64,000 nt of DNA from Salipiger sp. CCB-MM3 (GTDB lineage: Bacteria; Pseudomonadota; Alphaproteobacteria; Rhodobacterales; Rhodobacteraceae): NCBI RefSeq assembly GCF_001687105.1, contig NZ_CP014600.1, positions 1 through 64,000 on the forward strand, in the 5' to 3' direction. Shown in pieces: positions 18,266 to 27,345 of the stretch (its first letter is position 1; every line of letters starts with the position of its first letter). The translations under genes were made by a program, and so were the position numbers. Under the pieces are notes generated by a model. That model was given only the letters and a program-made list of their open reading frames with translations. It did no database searches and was not told the origin of the DNA.

Positions 18266-19645
18266 TCACGGGTTCAGCGGGAATTTCACGCTCCACGTCA
18301 GACCCTCGCTCGAGTAGTCCGCCTCGATCTCGCCGCTGAGCGTGGATTGCAGCATCGCGCCGGTCAGCGTCGAGCCAAAGCCCTTGCGCGAGGGCGGCAA
18401 TACCGCCGGGCCGCCGCGCTCGCGCCAGACGATCTGCAACCCGGTGCCGTCCGCAGACACCTGCCACGCGATCGTCAGCTTGCCCGCCTCATTCGACAGC
18501 GCGCCATATTTCACCGCGTTCGTCGTCAGCTCGTGGAACGCCAGCGCCAGCGATTGGGCCGCCGAGGCCGGGATCACCACATCTGGCGCGCCGCGCAGAA
18601 TGATCCGCGCGCCGATCAGCTCGGCAAAATGCGGCAGCTGCGAGCGGACGAGCGCCTCAAGCTCGATGTCCTGCCAGCTGCGCCGCACCAGAAGATCCTG
18701 CGCCGCCGACATGCTCTCAAGTCGGCTCTGGAACACCGGCAGGAAATCATCGGGCCGCGAGCGCGCCGTCTGCCGCGAGATCGCCAAGATCAGCGAGACG
18801 AGATTCTTGCTCCGGTGGTTGAGCTCATGCAGCAGCGCGTCGATGGTCTCCTGCGCCTTGCGCGCCTCGGTGACATCCTCGACGATGGCGGCCAGCCCGG
18901 ACACACGGCCCGCAGAGCGGATCGGAAAGAAATGCTCTTTCCAAAAGCGCCGCTCGGAGGGCCGGGCCGGGGTGCAGCCCGAGATCTCCACATCGCGCTT
19001 GGCGACGCCACTGTTCAGGATCTCTTGCAGCAGGCTGGTCACACCGTCGATATCGACCACCTCGGGCAGCAGTTCCTTGGGGGTCTTGCCGATGTGCACT
19101 TCGGGCGCCAGACCGTTCATCTCGGCCAGCAGCGGGTTGATCTTCACGAACCGCAGGTCGCGGTCCCAGATGCCGATGCCCACGGGCGCGTCGTTGAACA
19201 GCGCGTCGATCACATCCGCCTCTTCCATGCGCCCGTCGCCGCGCGCCGCCGGAGCCGCACCTTGGCCCGCCGGAAAGGTCGAGGCATCGACCACATCGGT
19301 CACATCCGTCTCGACGCCCGAGAGCTTGACAGCAGCCCCCGTCGCATCGCGGACGACCACGCCCCGATCCAGCACAAAGCGCAGCCGTCCATCGGGGCGC
19401 ACGATGCGGAACCTGTGCTCGAAACGGTCGGCCTTGGCGCAGACCTCCGCCATCTCTTGGCGGATGCGGGCGCGGTCCTCGGGGTGCACCGAGGTGAAAA
19501 ACCCCTCGCCGCGATCCGGGGCCTGCGTCAGCCCATAGACCGCCAGCAGGCCCTTGCTCCACAGCAGCCTGTCGCCGGAAAGATGCCACTCATAGCTGCC
19601 CGTTCCCGGGGTGAACTCGTCAATATCCAGCACGGTTTGTTCCAA
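18266..19645 (-). CDS. PAS-domain sensor histidine kinase of the HWE family
   Basis: The protein has 459 residues and no clear membrane span, so it is probably cytoplasmic. The N-terminal half holds two PAS domains: the first includes SVHPEDRARIRQEM and the second APVGIGIWDRDLRFVKINPLLAEMNG. The phospho-acceptor helix is LLHELNHRSKNLVSLILAI (HRxKN, near residue 290). AFHELTTNAVKYGALS is the N box, and VWRERGGPAV supplies the Trp and Glu that name the HWE group. GFGSTLTGAMLQ is the G box. HWE kinases often act in light, redox or general stress signalling; no response regulator gene is adjacent, so its output is unknown. Confidence 0.9.
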   Translation of the reverse strand: MEQTVLDIDEFTPGTGSYEWHLSGDRLLWSKGLLAVYGLTQAPDRGEGFFTSVHPEDRARIRQEMAEVCAKADRFEHRFRIVRPDGRLRFVLDRGVVVRDATGAAVKLSGVETDVTDVVDASTFPAGQGAAPAARGDGRMEEADVIDALFNDAPVGIGIWDRDLRFVKINPLLAEMNGLAPEVHIGKTPKELLPEVVDIDGVTSLLQEILNSGVAKRDVEISGCTPARPSERRFWKEHFFPIRSAGRVSGLAAIVEDVTEARKAQETIDALLHELNHRSKNLVSLILAISRQTARSRPDDFLPVFQSRLESMSAAQDLLVRRSWQDIELEALVRSQLPHFAELIGARIILRGAPDVVIPASAAQSLALAFHELTTNAVKYGALSNEAGKLTIAWQVSADGTGLQIVWRERGGPAVLPPSRKGFGSTLTGAMLQSTLSGEIEADYSSEGLTWSVKFPLNP

Positions 19646-19908
19646 AGTGCCCCCTCGGCTGTTCTCCAGAACTCCATCTGTGGTCGCGGCGGTGCCAAAT
19701 AAAGGCCCGCGCGAGATTTGACCCTAGCTGCAATCATGTGGGGTAAAAAGGACGGAGTTGCGTCAACCCGCATATTCACGCGCCCGTTAAAAGCGCTGCC
19801 CGCGAATGCGCCGAACACAGAGCGGGCGCGGCCCGCTGCGAGCGGTCGGTTTCAGAGTTCCCGTTCTCGGCAAAGCCCACTAGGGTCAGCCGCGGATGGA
19901 GGGACCCG

Positions 19909-21054
19909 ATGACCAAGCTGCTGAGCCTCAACGATTTTGAAACCCCGGCCCGGCGCCGCCTGCCGCGGCCACTCTTTGGCTATATCTCCGGCGGCACCGA
20001 GACCACCGCCGCCCGCGCCGACAATCGCGCGGTGTTTTCCGAACACCGTCTGGTGCCCCGCGTGCTGCGCGGCGTCGAGGGCCGCAGCCTGACCCATCCG
20101 CTCTTTGGCCGCGACTGGCAGGCGCCTTTTGGCATCGCGCCCATGGGGATCGCCGCGCTGATGGCGCGCGACGGCGATGTGGCCATGGCCCGCGCCGCGC
20201 AGGCCGAGGGCATCCCCTATTGTCTCAGCGGCTCGTCCCTTACCCCGCTTGAGCGGGTGCGCGAGGCCAATCCCGACGGCTGGTTTCAGGCCTATCTGCC
20301 GGGCGAGGATGACCGCATCCGCGCGCTGATCGAACGGGTGCGCAAGGCGGGCCACGAGACGCTCGTGCTCACCGCCGACGCCGCGGTTCTGGCCAACCGC
20401 GAGAACAACATCCGCTCGGGCTTTACGACGCCGCTGCGGGTCTCGCCGCGGCTGCTGTGGGATTTCGGCCTGCGCCCGCGCTGGGTGTTCGGCACCTTCC
20501 TGCGCGGCCTGATGACCCACGGCATGCCGCATTTCGAGAACTCCTTCGCCGAGCGCGGCGCGCCGATCGTCTCGCAGCGCGCGGCGCGCGATCACGGGCG
20601 CAAGGACCATCTGAACTGGGAGCATGTCGCGCTGATCCGCGATCTGTGGAAGGGGCGGCTGGTGATCAAAGGGCTGCTCTCGCCGCTCGATGTGGCGGAG
20701 GCGCGCAAGCTGGGCTGCGATGGCGTCATCCTGTCGAACCACGGCGGGCGGCAGCTTGATTATGCGATCAGCGGCGTGCGCGCGCTGTCGGTGGCGCGCG
20801 AGGAAGCGGGCGATATGGCGCTGATGGTCGACGGCGGCATCCGGCGCGGCACCGATGTGGTCAAGGCGCTGGCGCTGGGGGCGGATTTCGTCTGGGTCGG
20901 GCGGCCCATGCTTTATGCCGCGGTGATCGGCGGCGAGCCGGGCGTGACCAAGGCGATCGGCATCCTCAAGCGTGAACTGCACCGCGACATCGGCCTGCTG
21001 GGGCTGATGAGCCCCAGCGAGGTATCGGCGGCGCATCTCGAAACGCCAGCTTGA
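19909..21054 (+). CDS. FMN-dependent alpha-hydroxy acid dehydrogenase (LldD/MdlB type)
   Basis: The 381-residue TIM-barrel protein starts MTKLLSLNDFETPARRRLPR. It contains APFGIAPMGIAAL (FMN phosphate region) and WFQAYLPGEDD. Near residue 278 it has CDGVILSNHGGRQLDYAISG, with the catalytic His and Arg of the family. MVDGGIRRGTDVVKALALGADFVWVGRPMLYA closes the FMN site. Family members oxidise L-lactate, mandelate or related 2-hydroxyacids to 2-ketoacids. No lactate permease or regulator is adjacent, so the substrate is uncertain. GGAGGG precedes the ATG; transcription is probably monocistronic. Confidence 0.9.
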   Translation: MTKLLSLNDFETPARRRLPRPLFGYISGGTETTAARADNRAVFSEHRLVPRVLRGVEGRSLTHPLFGRDWQAPFGIAPMGIAALMARDGDVAMARAAQAEGIPYCLSGSSLTPLERVREANPDGWFQAYLPGEDDRIRALIERVRKAGHETLVLTADAAVLANRENNIRSGFTTPLRVSPRLLWDFGLRPRWVFGTFLRGLMTHGMPHFENSFAERGAPIVSQRAARDHGRKDHLNWEHVALIRDLWKGRLVIKGLLSPLDVAEARKLGCDGVILSNHGGRQLDYAISGVRALSVAREEAGDMALMVDGGIRRGTDVVKALALGADFVWVGRPMLYAAVIGGEPGVTKAIGILKRELHRDIGLLGLMSPSEVSAAHLETPA

Positions 21055-21080
21055 ACGCCGGTCGCGGCGGCACCCTAGCC

Positions 21081-22085
21081 TCAGCCCGGCACCGGCGCCT
21101 GTGGATGGATCAGCCCGGCAGAGCGCAGATCCTGCCAAAATTCCACCGGGATCGGCTTGTCCATGGCGACCATATCGTCGATCGCCTCGTCCGGGCGCCC
21201 CATGCCGACGACAACCGCCTGTGCCACGTCCGGCGCCTCGGCGAACTGCAGTGCCGCGGCCAAAAGGTCGATGCCGTGATCAAAGGCCATCTCGGCGAGC
21301 TTGCGGCGCTTGTCCATCCGCTCCTTCGAGATCACGCTGCTCTTGGCACCATAGTGATAGCGGTGCACGCCGGCGAGAAAGCCAGCGTTCAGCGATGAGC
21401 CGATGACAAAGCTGTTGCCCTTCTCGCGCGCCCTAGGAAAGACGGTCTCCACCGGGTAGTCATGCTCGACCAGCGAGTATTGGCTGGCCATGAGGTGAAG
21501 ATCGGGATCGCTGTCCTCCATCGCCTTCATGATCGGCTCGGGGCTGTTCACCCCCATGCCCCACGCCTTGATCACTCCCTGATCGCGCAGTTCGCAAAGC
21601 GTCGCGAAGCAGCCCTCGACCGCCTCGGGCCAAAGCTCCAGCCACGGTTTCGGCAGCGCGTCCTCATTGTCGGGCGAGAGGTCGTGGACGAAGACCACAT
21701 CGAGACTGTCGAGCCCGGTGCGCTGCAGCGTGTCCTCGATCGAGCGTAGCGTGCCGTCACGGCTGTAGTCGTAAATCTCGATGTTGGGCGAGGGCGAATA
21801 GGGCATCAGCGTCTGGTCGCGGTGCTCGGGTCCGGCCTTCAGAAGTCGCCCGACCTTGGAGCTGAGCACGAAGCTCTCGCGCGGCTGACGATGCAGGAAC
21901 TGTCCGTAGCGGCGCTCCGCCAGCCCCAGCCCATAGTGCGGCGCCACATCGAAATAGCGGACGCCCGCATCCCATGCCGATGCAAGGGTTTCCGAGGCCT
22001 GCAGATCGGTGGTGACGCGGAACTCATTGCCAATCGGGACGCCGCCCATGCCAAGGCGGTGGGGGAGTGTGTATCGCTCGGTCAA
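21081..22085 (-). CDS. Aldo/keto reductase (D-threo-aldose / pyridoxal dehydrogenase-like)
   Basis: An NAD(P)-dependent oxidoreductase barrel with catalytic Asp and Tyr in YFDVAPHYGLGLAERRYG, Lys in VLSSKVGRLL and His in VVFVHDLS. GSSLNAGFLAGVHRYHYG is typical of the L-fucose / pyridoxal 4-dehydrogenase-like subgroup. The best start is a TTG at 22085, because GAAAGGTG lies 6-8 bases upstream. A longer TTG-initiated frame from 22118 is possible but lacks this signal. It converges on the FMN dehydrogenase gene. The substrate is not predictable from the sequence. Confidence 0.85.
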   Translation of the reverse strand: MTERYTLPHRLGMGGVPIGNEFRVTTDLQASETLASAWDAGVRYFDVAPHYGLGLAERRYGQFLHRQPRESFVLSSKVGRLLKAGPEHRDQTLMPYSPSPNIEIYDYSRDGTLRSIEDTLQRTGLDSLDVVFVHDLSPDNEDALPKPWLELWPEAVEGCFATLCELRDQGVIKAWGMGVNSPEPIMKAMEDSDPDLHLMASQYSLVEHDYPVETVFPRAREKGNSFVIGSSLNAGFLAGVHRYHYGAKSSVISKERMDKRRKLAEMAFDHGIDLLAAALQFAEAPDVAQAVVVGMGRPDEAIDDMVAMDKPIPVEFWQDLRSAGLIHPQAPVPG

Positions 22086-22187
22086 GATTGCACCTTTCTG
22101 TATTGCGTCCGGGTGCAACGTGCCGATCTGGTCAGGGTTCCTCAGCGGCAGCTCACGCTTTCGTCCGGGCCTGCGCCGGACAGTCGA

Positions 22188-22778
22188 TCACCCCCCGCCA
22201 GTGACCGTGAGGCCGAGCAGCCGCCAGACCTGCATCCCGCCTCGGTAATAGAAGATCCGCTCGGGCGGATAGCCGGCCCCGATCATATTGCGGATCGCGG
22301 TGGGCGACTGGCCGCACCAGATGCCGTTACAGAAAAGCGCCACCCGCTTGGCCTGCGCGCAGTCCCAGCCGTCGAAATCGGGCTCGCAGCCAAGCTGGGC
22401 AAGCTCGTCGATGACATAAGTATAGGGAATGTTGATCGCGCCGGGAATCGTGCCGCCCTCGAACCAATCGGGGGTGCGGCTGTCGATCACCACCGCGTCC
22501 GGGTCCTGCAGCAGGGCGATCAATTCCAGCTCTCCGATGGTCGCCACCCCCGGCGCGGGCGTGAAGGGCTGGATGCAGAAATCGGGGCACGGGCGCGAGG
22601 TTCGGGCCCACTCGCCCGAGATCTCATGCGCCGGGTCCTGAATCCGCTCGATGACCACCGGTCCGCTGGCGCTCTCGACCGTGACCTTGGGCATGTCCCG
22701 CGCGATGCCGACCTCTGCTTCGGCGCCCGCTTGCGCCGCGCAGACCAGCAGCGCCGCCGCGATGGCGTAACTCTTCAT
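22188..22778 (-). CDS. Periplasmic rhodanese-like protein
   Basis: The 196-residue protein has a signal peptide (MKSYAIAAALLVCAAQAGAEA). The mature part carries a rhodanese fold: AVVIDSRTPDWFEGGTIPGA, then the active loop ALFCNGIWCGQSPTAIRNM, where the first Cys is in the catalytic position. A second pair, CPDFC, lies earlier. GYPPERIFYYRGGMQVWRLLGL completes the domain. Such exported rhodaneses are proposed to handle sulfane sulfur or act in periplasmic redox steps; the role here is unknown. It follows the ftsH-like gene on the same strand by about 48 bp, so co-transcription is possible. Confidence 0.85.
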   Translation of the reverse strand: MKSYAIAAALLVCAAQAGAEAEVGIARDMPKVTVESASGPVVIERIQDPAHEISGEWARTSRPCPDFCIQPFTPAPGVATIGELELIALLQDPDAVVIDSRTPDWFEGGTIPGAINIPYTYVIDELAQLGCEPDFDGWDCAQAKRVALFCNGIWCGQSPTAIRNMIGAGYPPERIFYYRGGMQVWRLLGLTVTGGG

Positions 22779-22826
22779 GGGCTCTCCTCCCTGCCAGACG
22801 CCCGCCCGCAGGTTCGGCGCTCCCGC

Positions 22827-24737
22827 TCAGCCGGGCTCGCCGCCGCTGCGTCCATTGGTCGGGCGTTCGATACGGTGCACGTTTCCCGCCCCGGCGAGAA
22901 GCTTTGAGATCTGCGCGCTGTCCAAAGTCTCCTCGCGTTCCAATTGCGAAACCAGGCCGAGAATTTCCGTCTCATGCGCTTCCAAAAGCGCGGCCGCACC
23001 CTGTTCGGCCTCCTTCAGCAGCAGGATCACCGCCGCATCGGCGCGCGCGGCGGTGGCGTCGGAATGCTCGCGGGGCTGGGCGAAGGACTGCCCGAGGAAG
23101 GGGCTGTCCTCGGAGGTGCGCAGATCGACCGGCCCCAGCGCCTCGGTCATGCCCCAGCGCGTGACCATCGAGCGGGCGAGCCGCGTCGCGCGGCGGATAT
23201 CGTCATCGGCGCCGGAACTGACTGAGCCGGTAAAACGGCGCTCGGCGGCACGCCCGGCGAGCAAGATCAGCAGTTGCGTGCGGAGATACTCCTCGGGCAG
23301 CGTGTGATGCTCTTCGCCCTCCAGCATATGCGTGCCACCAAGCGCCTGCCCGCGCGGAATGATCGTCACCTTGTAAAGCGGATCCGCCCCCGGCGAATAA
23401 AACGCCGCCGCCGCATGTCCGGCCTCATGCACCGCAAGCCGGTGACGCTCGCCCGGAGCGATGGCAAGGCTGCGCACCGTGCCCATCATCACCTTGTCGC
23501 GCGCCTCCTGCAGATCCGCCGTGGTGATGCTCTGCGCCCGCCGCCGCGCCGCGTTGATCGCGCCCTCGTTCAGCAAGTTCTTCAGATCGGCACCGGAAAA
23601 CCCCGGCGTGCCTGCGGCGATCTCGGCAAGGTCACCGGGCGTTTCGAGCGGCAGATCGGCGGAATGCAGTTTCAGGATCGCCAGCCGCCCGGCGCGGTCC
23701 GGCAGGCTCAGCGTCACATGGCGGTCGAAGCGACCGGGACGCAGCAGCGCCGGGTCCAGCACGTCGGGCCGGTTGGTGGCGGCGAGCACCACAACCGCCT
23801 CTTTGCCTTCGAACCCGTCGAGCTCGGCGAGGATTTGGTTCAGCGTCTGCTCGCGTTCGTCATGCCCGCCGCCAAGGCCGGTGCCGCGGGTGCGCCCGAT
23901 ACTGTCGAGTTCGTCGATGAAAATCACTGCCGGCGCGGCCTTGCGCGCCGCCTCGAACATCTTGCGCACGCGTCCCGCGCCGACGCCGACAAACACTTCG
24001 ATGAACTCCGAGCCCGAGGTCGAGAAGAAGGGCACCCCCGCCTCCCCGGCCAGCGCCTTGGCCATGAGCGTCTTGCCGGTGCCCGGAGGTCCCATCAGCA
24101 GCACCCCATGCGGCACCTCGGCGCCAACGCTCTGATAGCGCTCGGGCTCGCGCAGGAAGTCGACCAGCTCGGCCACCTCGCGCTTGGCCTGCTCCTGCCC
24201 GGCGACATCCGCGAAGGTCACGAGGGTGCGGGTCTCTGCCGGGGTCGAGAAGCGTCCCTTGAACAGCCCCGCCGCGCCGCCCGCCCCCATTCCGCCGCCC
24301 ATCTGCCCGATCATTCGCCGCTGCAGCCAGAAATAGACGCCGAGGATCAGCATCCACGGCAGCAGGAACATCCAAATCGAACTGTCGCTGGGCGGATCGG
24401 CGGTGATCGGCACCTTGTGATCCTCCAGCAGCGGCAGCAGCGAAGGATCGCTCTGCGCCGGGGTCGTCGCGCGGTAGAGCGTTGTGCCACCGGCGGCATC
24501 CGGCACCGATATGGTGATGGCATGGTCCGCCAGCGTCGCCGAGGTGACCTTGCCGCCCGCGATCATCTCTTTTACCGCGCTATAGGATCTGGTCTCCGCC
24601 GTGGAGGTCTGCGTGTTCTCGTCCAACACCAGTGCCAGCGTGATGACGATCGCGACGAGCAGGATCGCAACCCGCAGCCATTGTTCGGGCAGCGGCGGCG
24701 GCGGGCTCCGGTCCGGCGGCTTTTGCTTGTCGGCCAT
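22827..24737 (-). CDS. ftsH: FtsH-family membrane ATP-dependent zinc metalloprotease (accessory copy)
   Basis: The protein has 636 residues. Two membrane spans (about 22-40 and 120-138) bracket a periplasmic domain. The AAA+ module has Walker [17 protein letters not shown], Walker [18 protein letters not shown] and the second region of homology [20 protein letters not shown]. The protease site is [12 protein letters not shown], with a third zinc ligand in the [17 protein letters not shown] region. The start has a strong AGGAGGAG. FtsH degrades membrane and misfolded proteins. The linker and C-terminus diverge from housekeeping FtsH and a chromosomal copy is expected, so this is probably a stress-linked paralogue. 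Confidence 0.93.
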   Translation of the reverse strand: MADKQKPPDRSPPPPLPEQWLRVAILLVAIVITLALVLDENTQTSTAETRSYSAVKEMIAGGKVTSATLADHAITISVPDAAGGTTLYRATTPAQSDPSLLPLLEDHKVPITADPPSDSSIWMFLLPWMLILGVYFWLQRRMIGQMGGGMGAGGAAGLFKGRFSTPAETRTLVTFADVAGQEQAKREVAELVDFLREPERYQSVGAEVPHGVLLMGPPGTGKTLMAKALAGEAGVPFFSTSGSEFIEVFVGVGAGRVRKMFEAARKAAPAVIFIDELDSIGRTRGTGLGGGHDEREQTLNQILAELDGFEGKEAVVVLAATNRPDVLDPALLRPGRFDRHVTLSLPDRAGRLAILKLHSADLPLETPGDLAEIAAGTPGFSGADLKNLLNEGAINAARRRAQSITTADLQEARDKVMMGTVRSLAIAPGERHRLAVHEAGHAAAAFYSPGADPLYKVTIIPRGQALGGTHMLEGEEHHTLPEEYLRTQLLILLAGRAAERRFTGSVSSGADDDIRRATRLARSMVTRWGMTEALGPVDLRTSEDSPFLGQSFAQPREHSDATAARADAAVILLLKEAEQGAAALLEAHETEILGLVSQLEREETLDSAQISKLLAGAGNVHRIERPTNGRSGGEPG

Positions 24738-25117
24738 GGGATCTCCTCCTCCCCGGCAGCGTGCAGCCTTTGCCCGCGCGCCGCGTTGATCGGAGTCAAA
24801 CCGGCGCGGCGGGTCGCAGGCCGATGATAGCAGAACCGGCGCGGGACCGAGACTGACACCACCGATACAGCCTCTGATTTTCAGTTGCGGATATGGAAAC
24901 AATCATAAGTAAAGCGCCCGCGAAACAGGCAAGGATATTTACAGACTCATAAGGATTGTGCTTTGCTCGACAAATGAGCCCTGCAGGGGCGCAAGATTTA
25001 GATCACTGCGGTTTCTTTTCGCGCGGCCAATTTCCGGTCAGCCTATGGGACACCGCCAATTCAAGGCGCGGCCCTGCCCCGTAAGTTACTGATTAAAAAT
25101 AATTTTTGTGAGGAACT
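24738..25117. other. Divergent intergenic region, relatively AT-rich at its right end
   Basis: 380 bp between the leftward ftsH-like gene and the rightward lipoprotein gene. GC content falls clearly from about 24,900 onward. A palindromic A/T run (AAAAATAATTTTT, 25095-25107) lies immediately before GAGGAACT and the lipoprotein ATG. Promoters for both genes must be here; no specific regulator site was recognised. Confidence 0.5.
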
Positions 25118-25996
25118 ATGAAGTATCTTGTTGTTGGTGTCGCCGCCGTCTCACTGTTGTCGGCCTGCGGCGGGAGTGGAGGCGGTTCAAATAACTCCAC
25201 CGGTCTCTCCGAACTCGTATCATTCGTTGAAGATGGCTCTGCCGATGGCACCTATAGCGCCAGCGGCATGGGTGTCTCGACCCATTACGTCACCAATGCC
25301 GACGGCACGGTGACCTCGGTCGAAACGCCGGTCTCGGACCGGAACGTCGACGCCTCGCTGACCTTCGAGGATGGCGAGCTGGACGCGGTCAGCGTCGAAA
25401 CCCCCGATGGCACGCTCACCTTCTCGCGCAGCGCGGGTGACACTTTCATCCTGCAGGAGGGCGCGATCACCGCGGTCAGCGCCGACGGCGACAGGGTGAT
25501 GGTCGCCGCCGATCCGTTCCAGCAGGGCTATGAGTACCAGAGCTACGGCACATGGCAGACCGGGCTGACCGGCACCACGCGGCTGGCGGGCGCAGGCTCG
25601 ATCGGCGCGCGCACCAGTGCCAGCCAGATGCCCAGCAGCGGCACCGCCAGCTACTATGGCGACAGCACCGGGCAGGTGTTCACCGATGGCGACGTGGCGG
25701 TGACCACCTCTTACATCGCCGTGGACACCGATTTCGACACCGTCGAGGTCTATAGCTCGGAAACCATCACCGCCGATCCGATCACCGGGGTGATCACCGG
25801 GTCGCGGCCCGATCTGGACTTCTACGCAGAGGGCAGCGTTTCCGGCACCGGCTTTGCCGCAACCATGGACACGGGCACGCTGACCGGCACGGTCGACGGG
25901 CAGTTCTATGGCCCGGATGCGGCTGAGGTGGGGGGCACCTTCTCGGGGACCACCGCCGATAGCACCTATATCGGCGCGTTCGGCGCCATCCAGTGA
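25118..25996 (+). CDS. Surface-lipoprotein candidate with TbpB-type barrel domain
   Basis: The 292-residue protein has a lipoprotein signal (MKYLVVGVAAVSLLSACGGS) with the lipobox Cys at residue 17 and a Gly/Ser/Asn linker. The C-terminal part is beta-rich with GTLTGTVDGQFYGPDAAEVGGTFSGTT and a final YIGAFGA. This matches the small beta-barrel (C-lobe) fold of TbpB / factor-H-binding-type lipoproteins. Such proteins are often moved to the cell surface by Slam. The next gene, overlapping by 4 bases, encodes a Slam homologue, which strongly supports that role. The ligand is unknown; no TonB-dependent receptor is adjacent. Confidence 0.8.
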   Translation: MKYLVVGVAAVSLLSACGGSGGGSNNSTGLSELVSFVEDGSADGTYSASGMGVSTHYVTNADGTVTSVETPVSDRNVDASLTFEDGELDAVSVETPDGTLTFSRSAGDTFILQEGAITAVSADGDRVMVAADPFQQGYEYQSYGTWQTGLTGTTRLAGAGSIGARTSASQMPSSGTASYYGDSTGQVFTDGDVAVTTSYIAVDTDFDTVEVYSSETITADPITGVITGSRPDLDFYAEGSVSGTGFAATMDTGTLTGTVDGQFYGPDAAEVGGTFSGTTADSTYIGAFGAIQ

Positions 25997-27306
25997 CCAT
26001 GGCCCGCATAGGCCCCCGTGCGGCGGCGCGCCGCACGGTCCTGCCCCGCGTCGCCACGCTCGCGCTTCTGGCGCTGCTTGGCGGCGGGCTTGGGGCTGGC
26101 ACGGCGCGGGCGCAGGACATGGCCCCCGCCGCCACCCCAGAAGCCTCCCCAGAAGTCGCCCCCGCGCAGATCGAGGCGCGCTTTCAGCAGGCGATGACCA
26201 CCCGCGACCCCGAGGCGGCGGTGCGGCTGCTGCGCCGCATCCTCGCGCAGGATCCGGGGCTGGTGCGGGTGCGTCTTGAACTGGCGCGCGCGCTCTTCGA
26301 GGCCGGGCAATATGCCCGCTCGCGTGAACAATTCCGCATCGTGCTCTCCAGCCCCGATCTGCCGCCGCAGGTGCGCGACAACGTGCTGCGCTTCATGCGG
26401 GCGATCGACGAAAAGCGCGGCTGGCGCGCCGAATACAGCATTGGGCTGCGCGCCCCGCGCGGTGCCGGACGCAGCTATGACACCGACACATTCGATTTCG
26501 ACCTCGGCGACGGCCCCCTGCCCTTCGTAATGAACCGCCCCGATCCGCCGCTGACCGGGCTGGCGCTGAGCGGCGCGGCGCGGCGGCAATGGCCGCTGGC
26601 CACGCGCATGGGCGGCGCCACGCTCACCGCCTATCTGCGCGGCGCGGGCGAGATTTACGAGACCGAGGGCGACATCTTCGACGAGGCCAGCGCCGAACTG
26701 GCCGCCGGTCTGCAATTCACCTGGCCGCGCAGCACCGCCTATCTCGAACTGCTGGCGGGCACCGATTACGACGCGTGGGAGATGACCGAGGAGCGCCTCG
26801 GGCTTGGCGCCGGGATCAGCTGGCGCAGCGCCTCGGGCCTGACCACCGCGCTCGAGGCCGAGCTGATGGACGTCACGCTTGGCGGCTTCGAGGGCGAGGA
26901 CGTCACCCGCGCCAGCGCCAGCGCGACGGTGATCAAGCCGCTCGGCGGGCGGGCGCAGATCGCCGCTAGTCTCTCGCTGCAGCATCAGGCGGCGTGGCGC
27001 GACGATCTTTCCTATGACTACGCCGAACTGCGCTTCGGCGGGCGCACCGAGGTCAGCGGCGGCTTCTTGCTGGAACCGTCGGTCTATGCGCTGGCCTTCG
27101 AGCAGGTGGCGGCGGGCGCGGGCTTTTCCGAGACCCGCTCCGAACGCGAATACGGGCTGGAGCTGCGCATCGACAAGACCGACACGTTCGTCTTTGGCCG
27201 CCTCACCCCCTATGTCGAGATCGCGGCGGCGCGGCGCAACAGTTCGATCGACGCCTACAGCTATCGCGAGCTGCGCATCGGGGCGGGGCTGAGCAGCGCG
27301 TTCTGA
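25993..27306 (+). CDS. Slam-family outer-membrane surface lipoprotein assembly modifier
   Basis: The protein has 437 residues. A signal peptide (about 1-40, ending TARAQ) is followed by two or three TPR-like helical repeats (RDPEAAVRLLRRILAQDPGLVRVRLELARALFEAGQYARSREQF). From about residue 145 to the end, alternating beta-strand sequence ends in an aromatic Phe (GAGLSSAF), as in outer-membrane barrels. TPR plus DUF560-type barrel is the Slam architecture. Translation is coupled to the lipoprotein gene (GTGA overlap; an ATG at 25999 is the alternative start). It is inferred to export its partner lipoprotein to the outer surface. Confidence 0.8.
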   Translation: MTMARIGPRAAARRTVLPRVATLALLALLGGGLGAGTARAQDMAPAATPEASPEVAPAQIEARFQQAMTTRDPEAAVRLLRRILAQDPGLVRVRLELARALFEAGQYARSREQFRIVLSSPDLPPQVRDNVLRFMRAIDEKRGWRAEYSIGLRAPRGAGRSYDTDTFDFDLGDGPLPFVMNRPDPPLTGLALSGAARRQWPLATRMGGATLTAYLRGAGEIYETEGDIFDEASAELAAGLQFTWPRSTAYLELLAGTDYDAWEMTEERLGLGAGISWRSASGLTTALEAELMDVTLGGFEGEDVTRASASATVIKPLGGRAQIAASLSLQHQAAWRDDLSYDYAELRFGGRTEVSGGFLLEPSVYALAFEQVAAGAGFSETRSEREYGLELRIDKTDTFVFGRLTPYVEIAAARRNSSIDAYSYRELRIGAGLSSAF

Positions 27307-27345
27307 TCCTCGCTGCCCCGCTGATCCCCCCTGCCCCGCCGCAGG

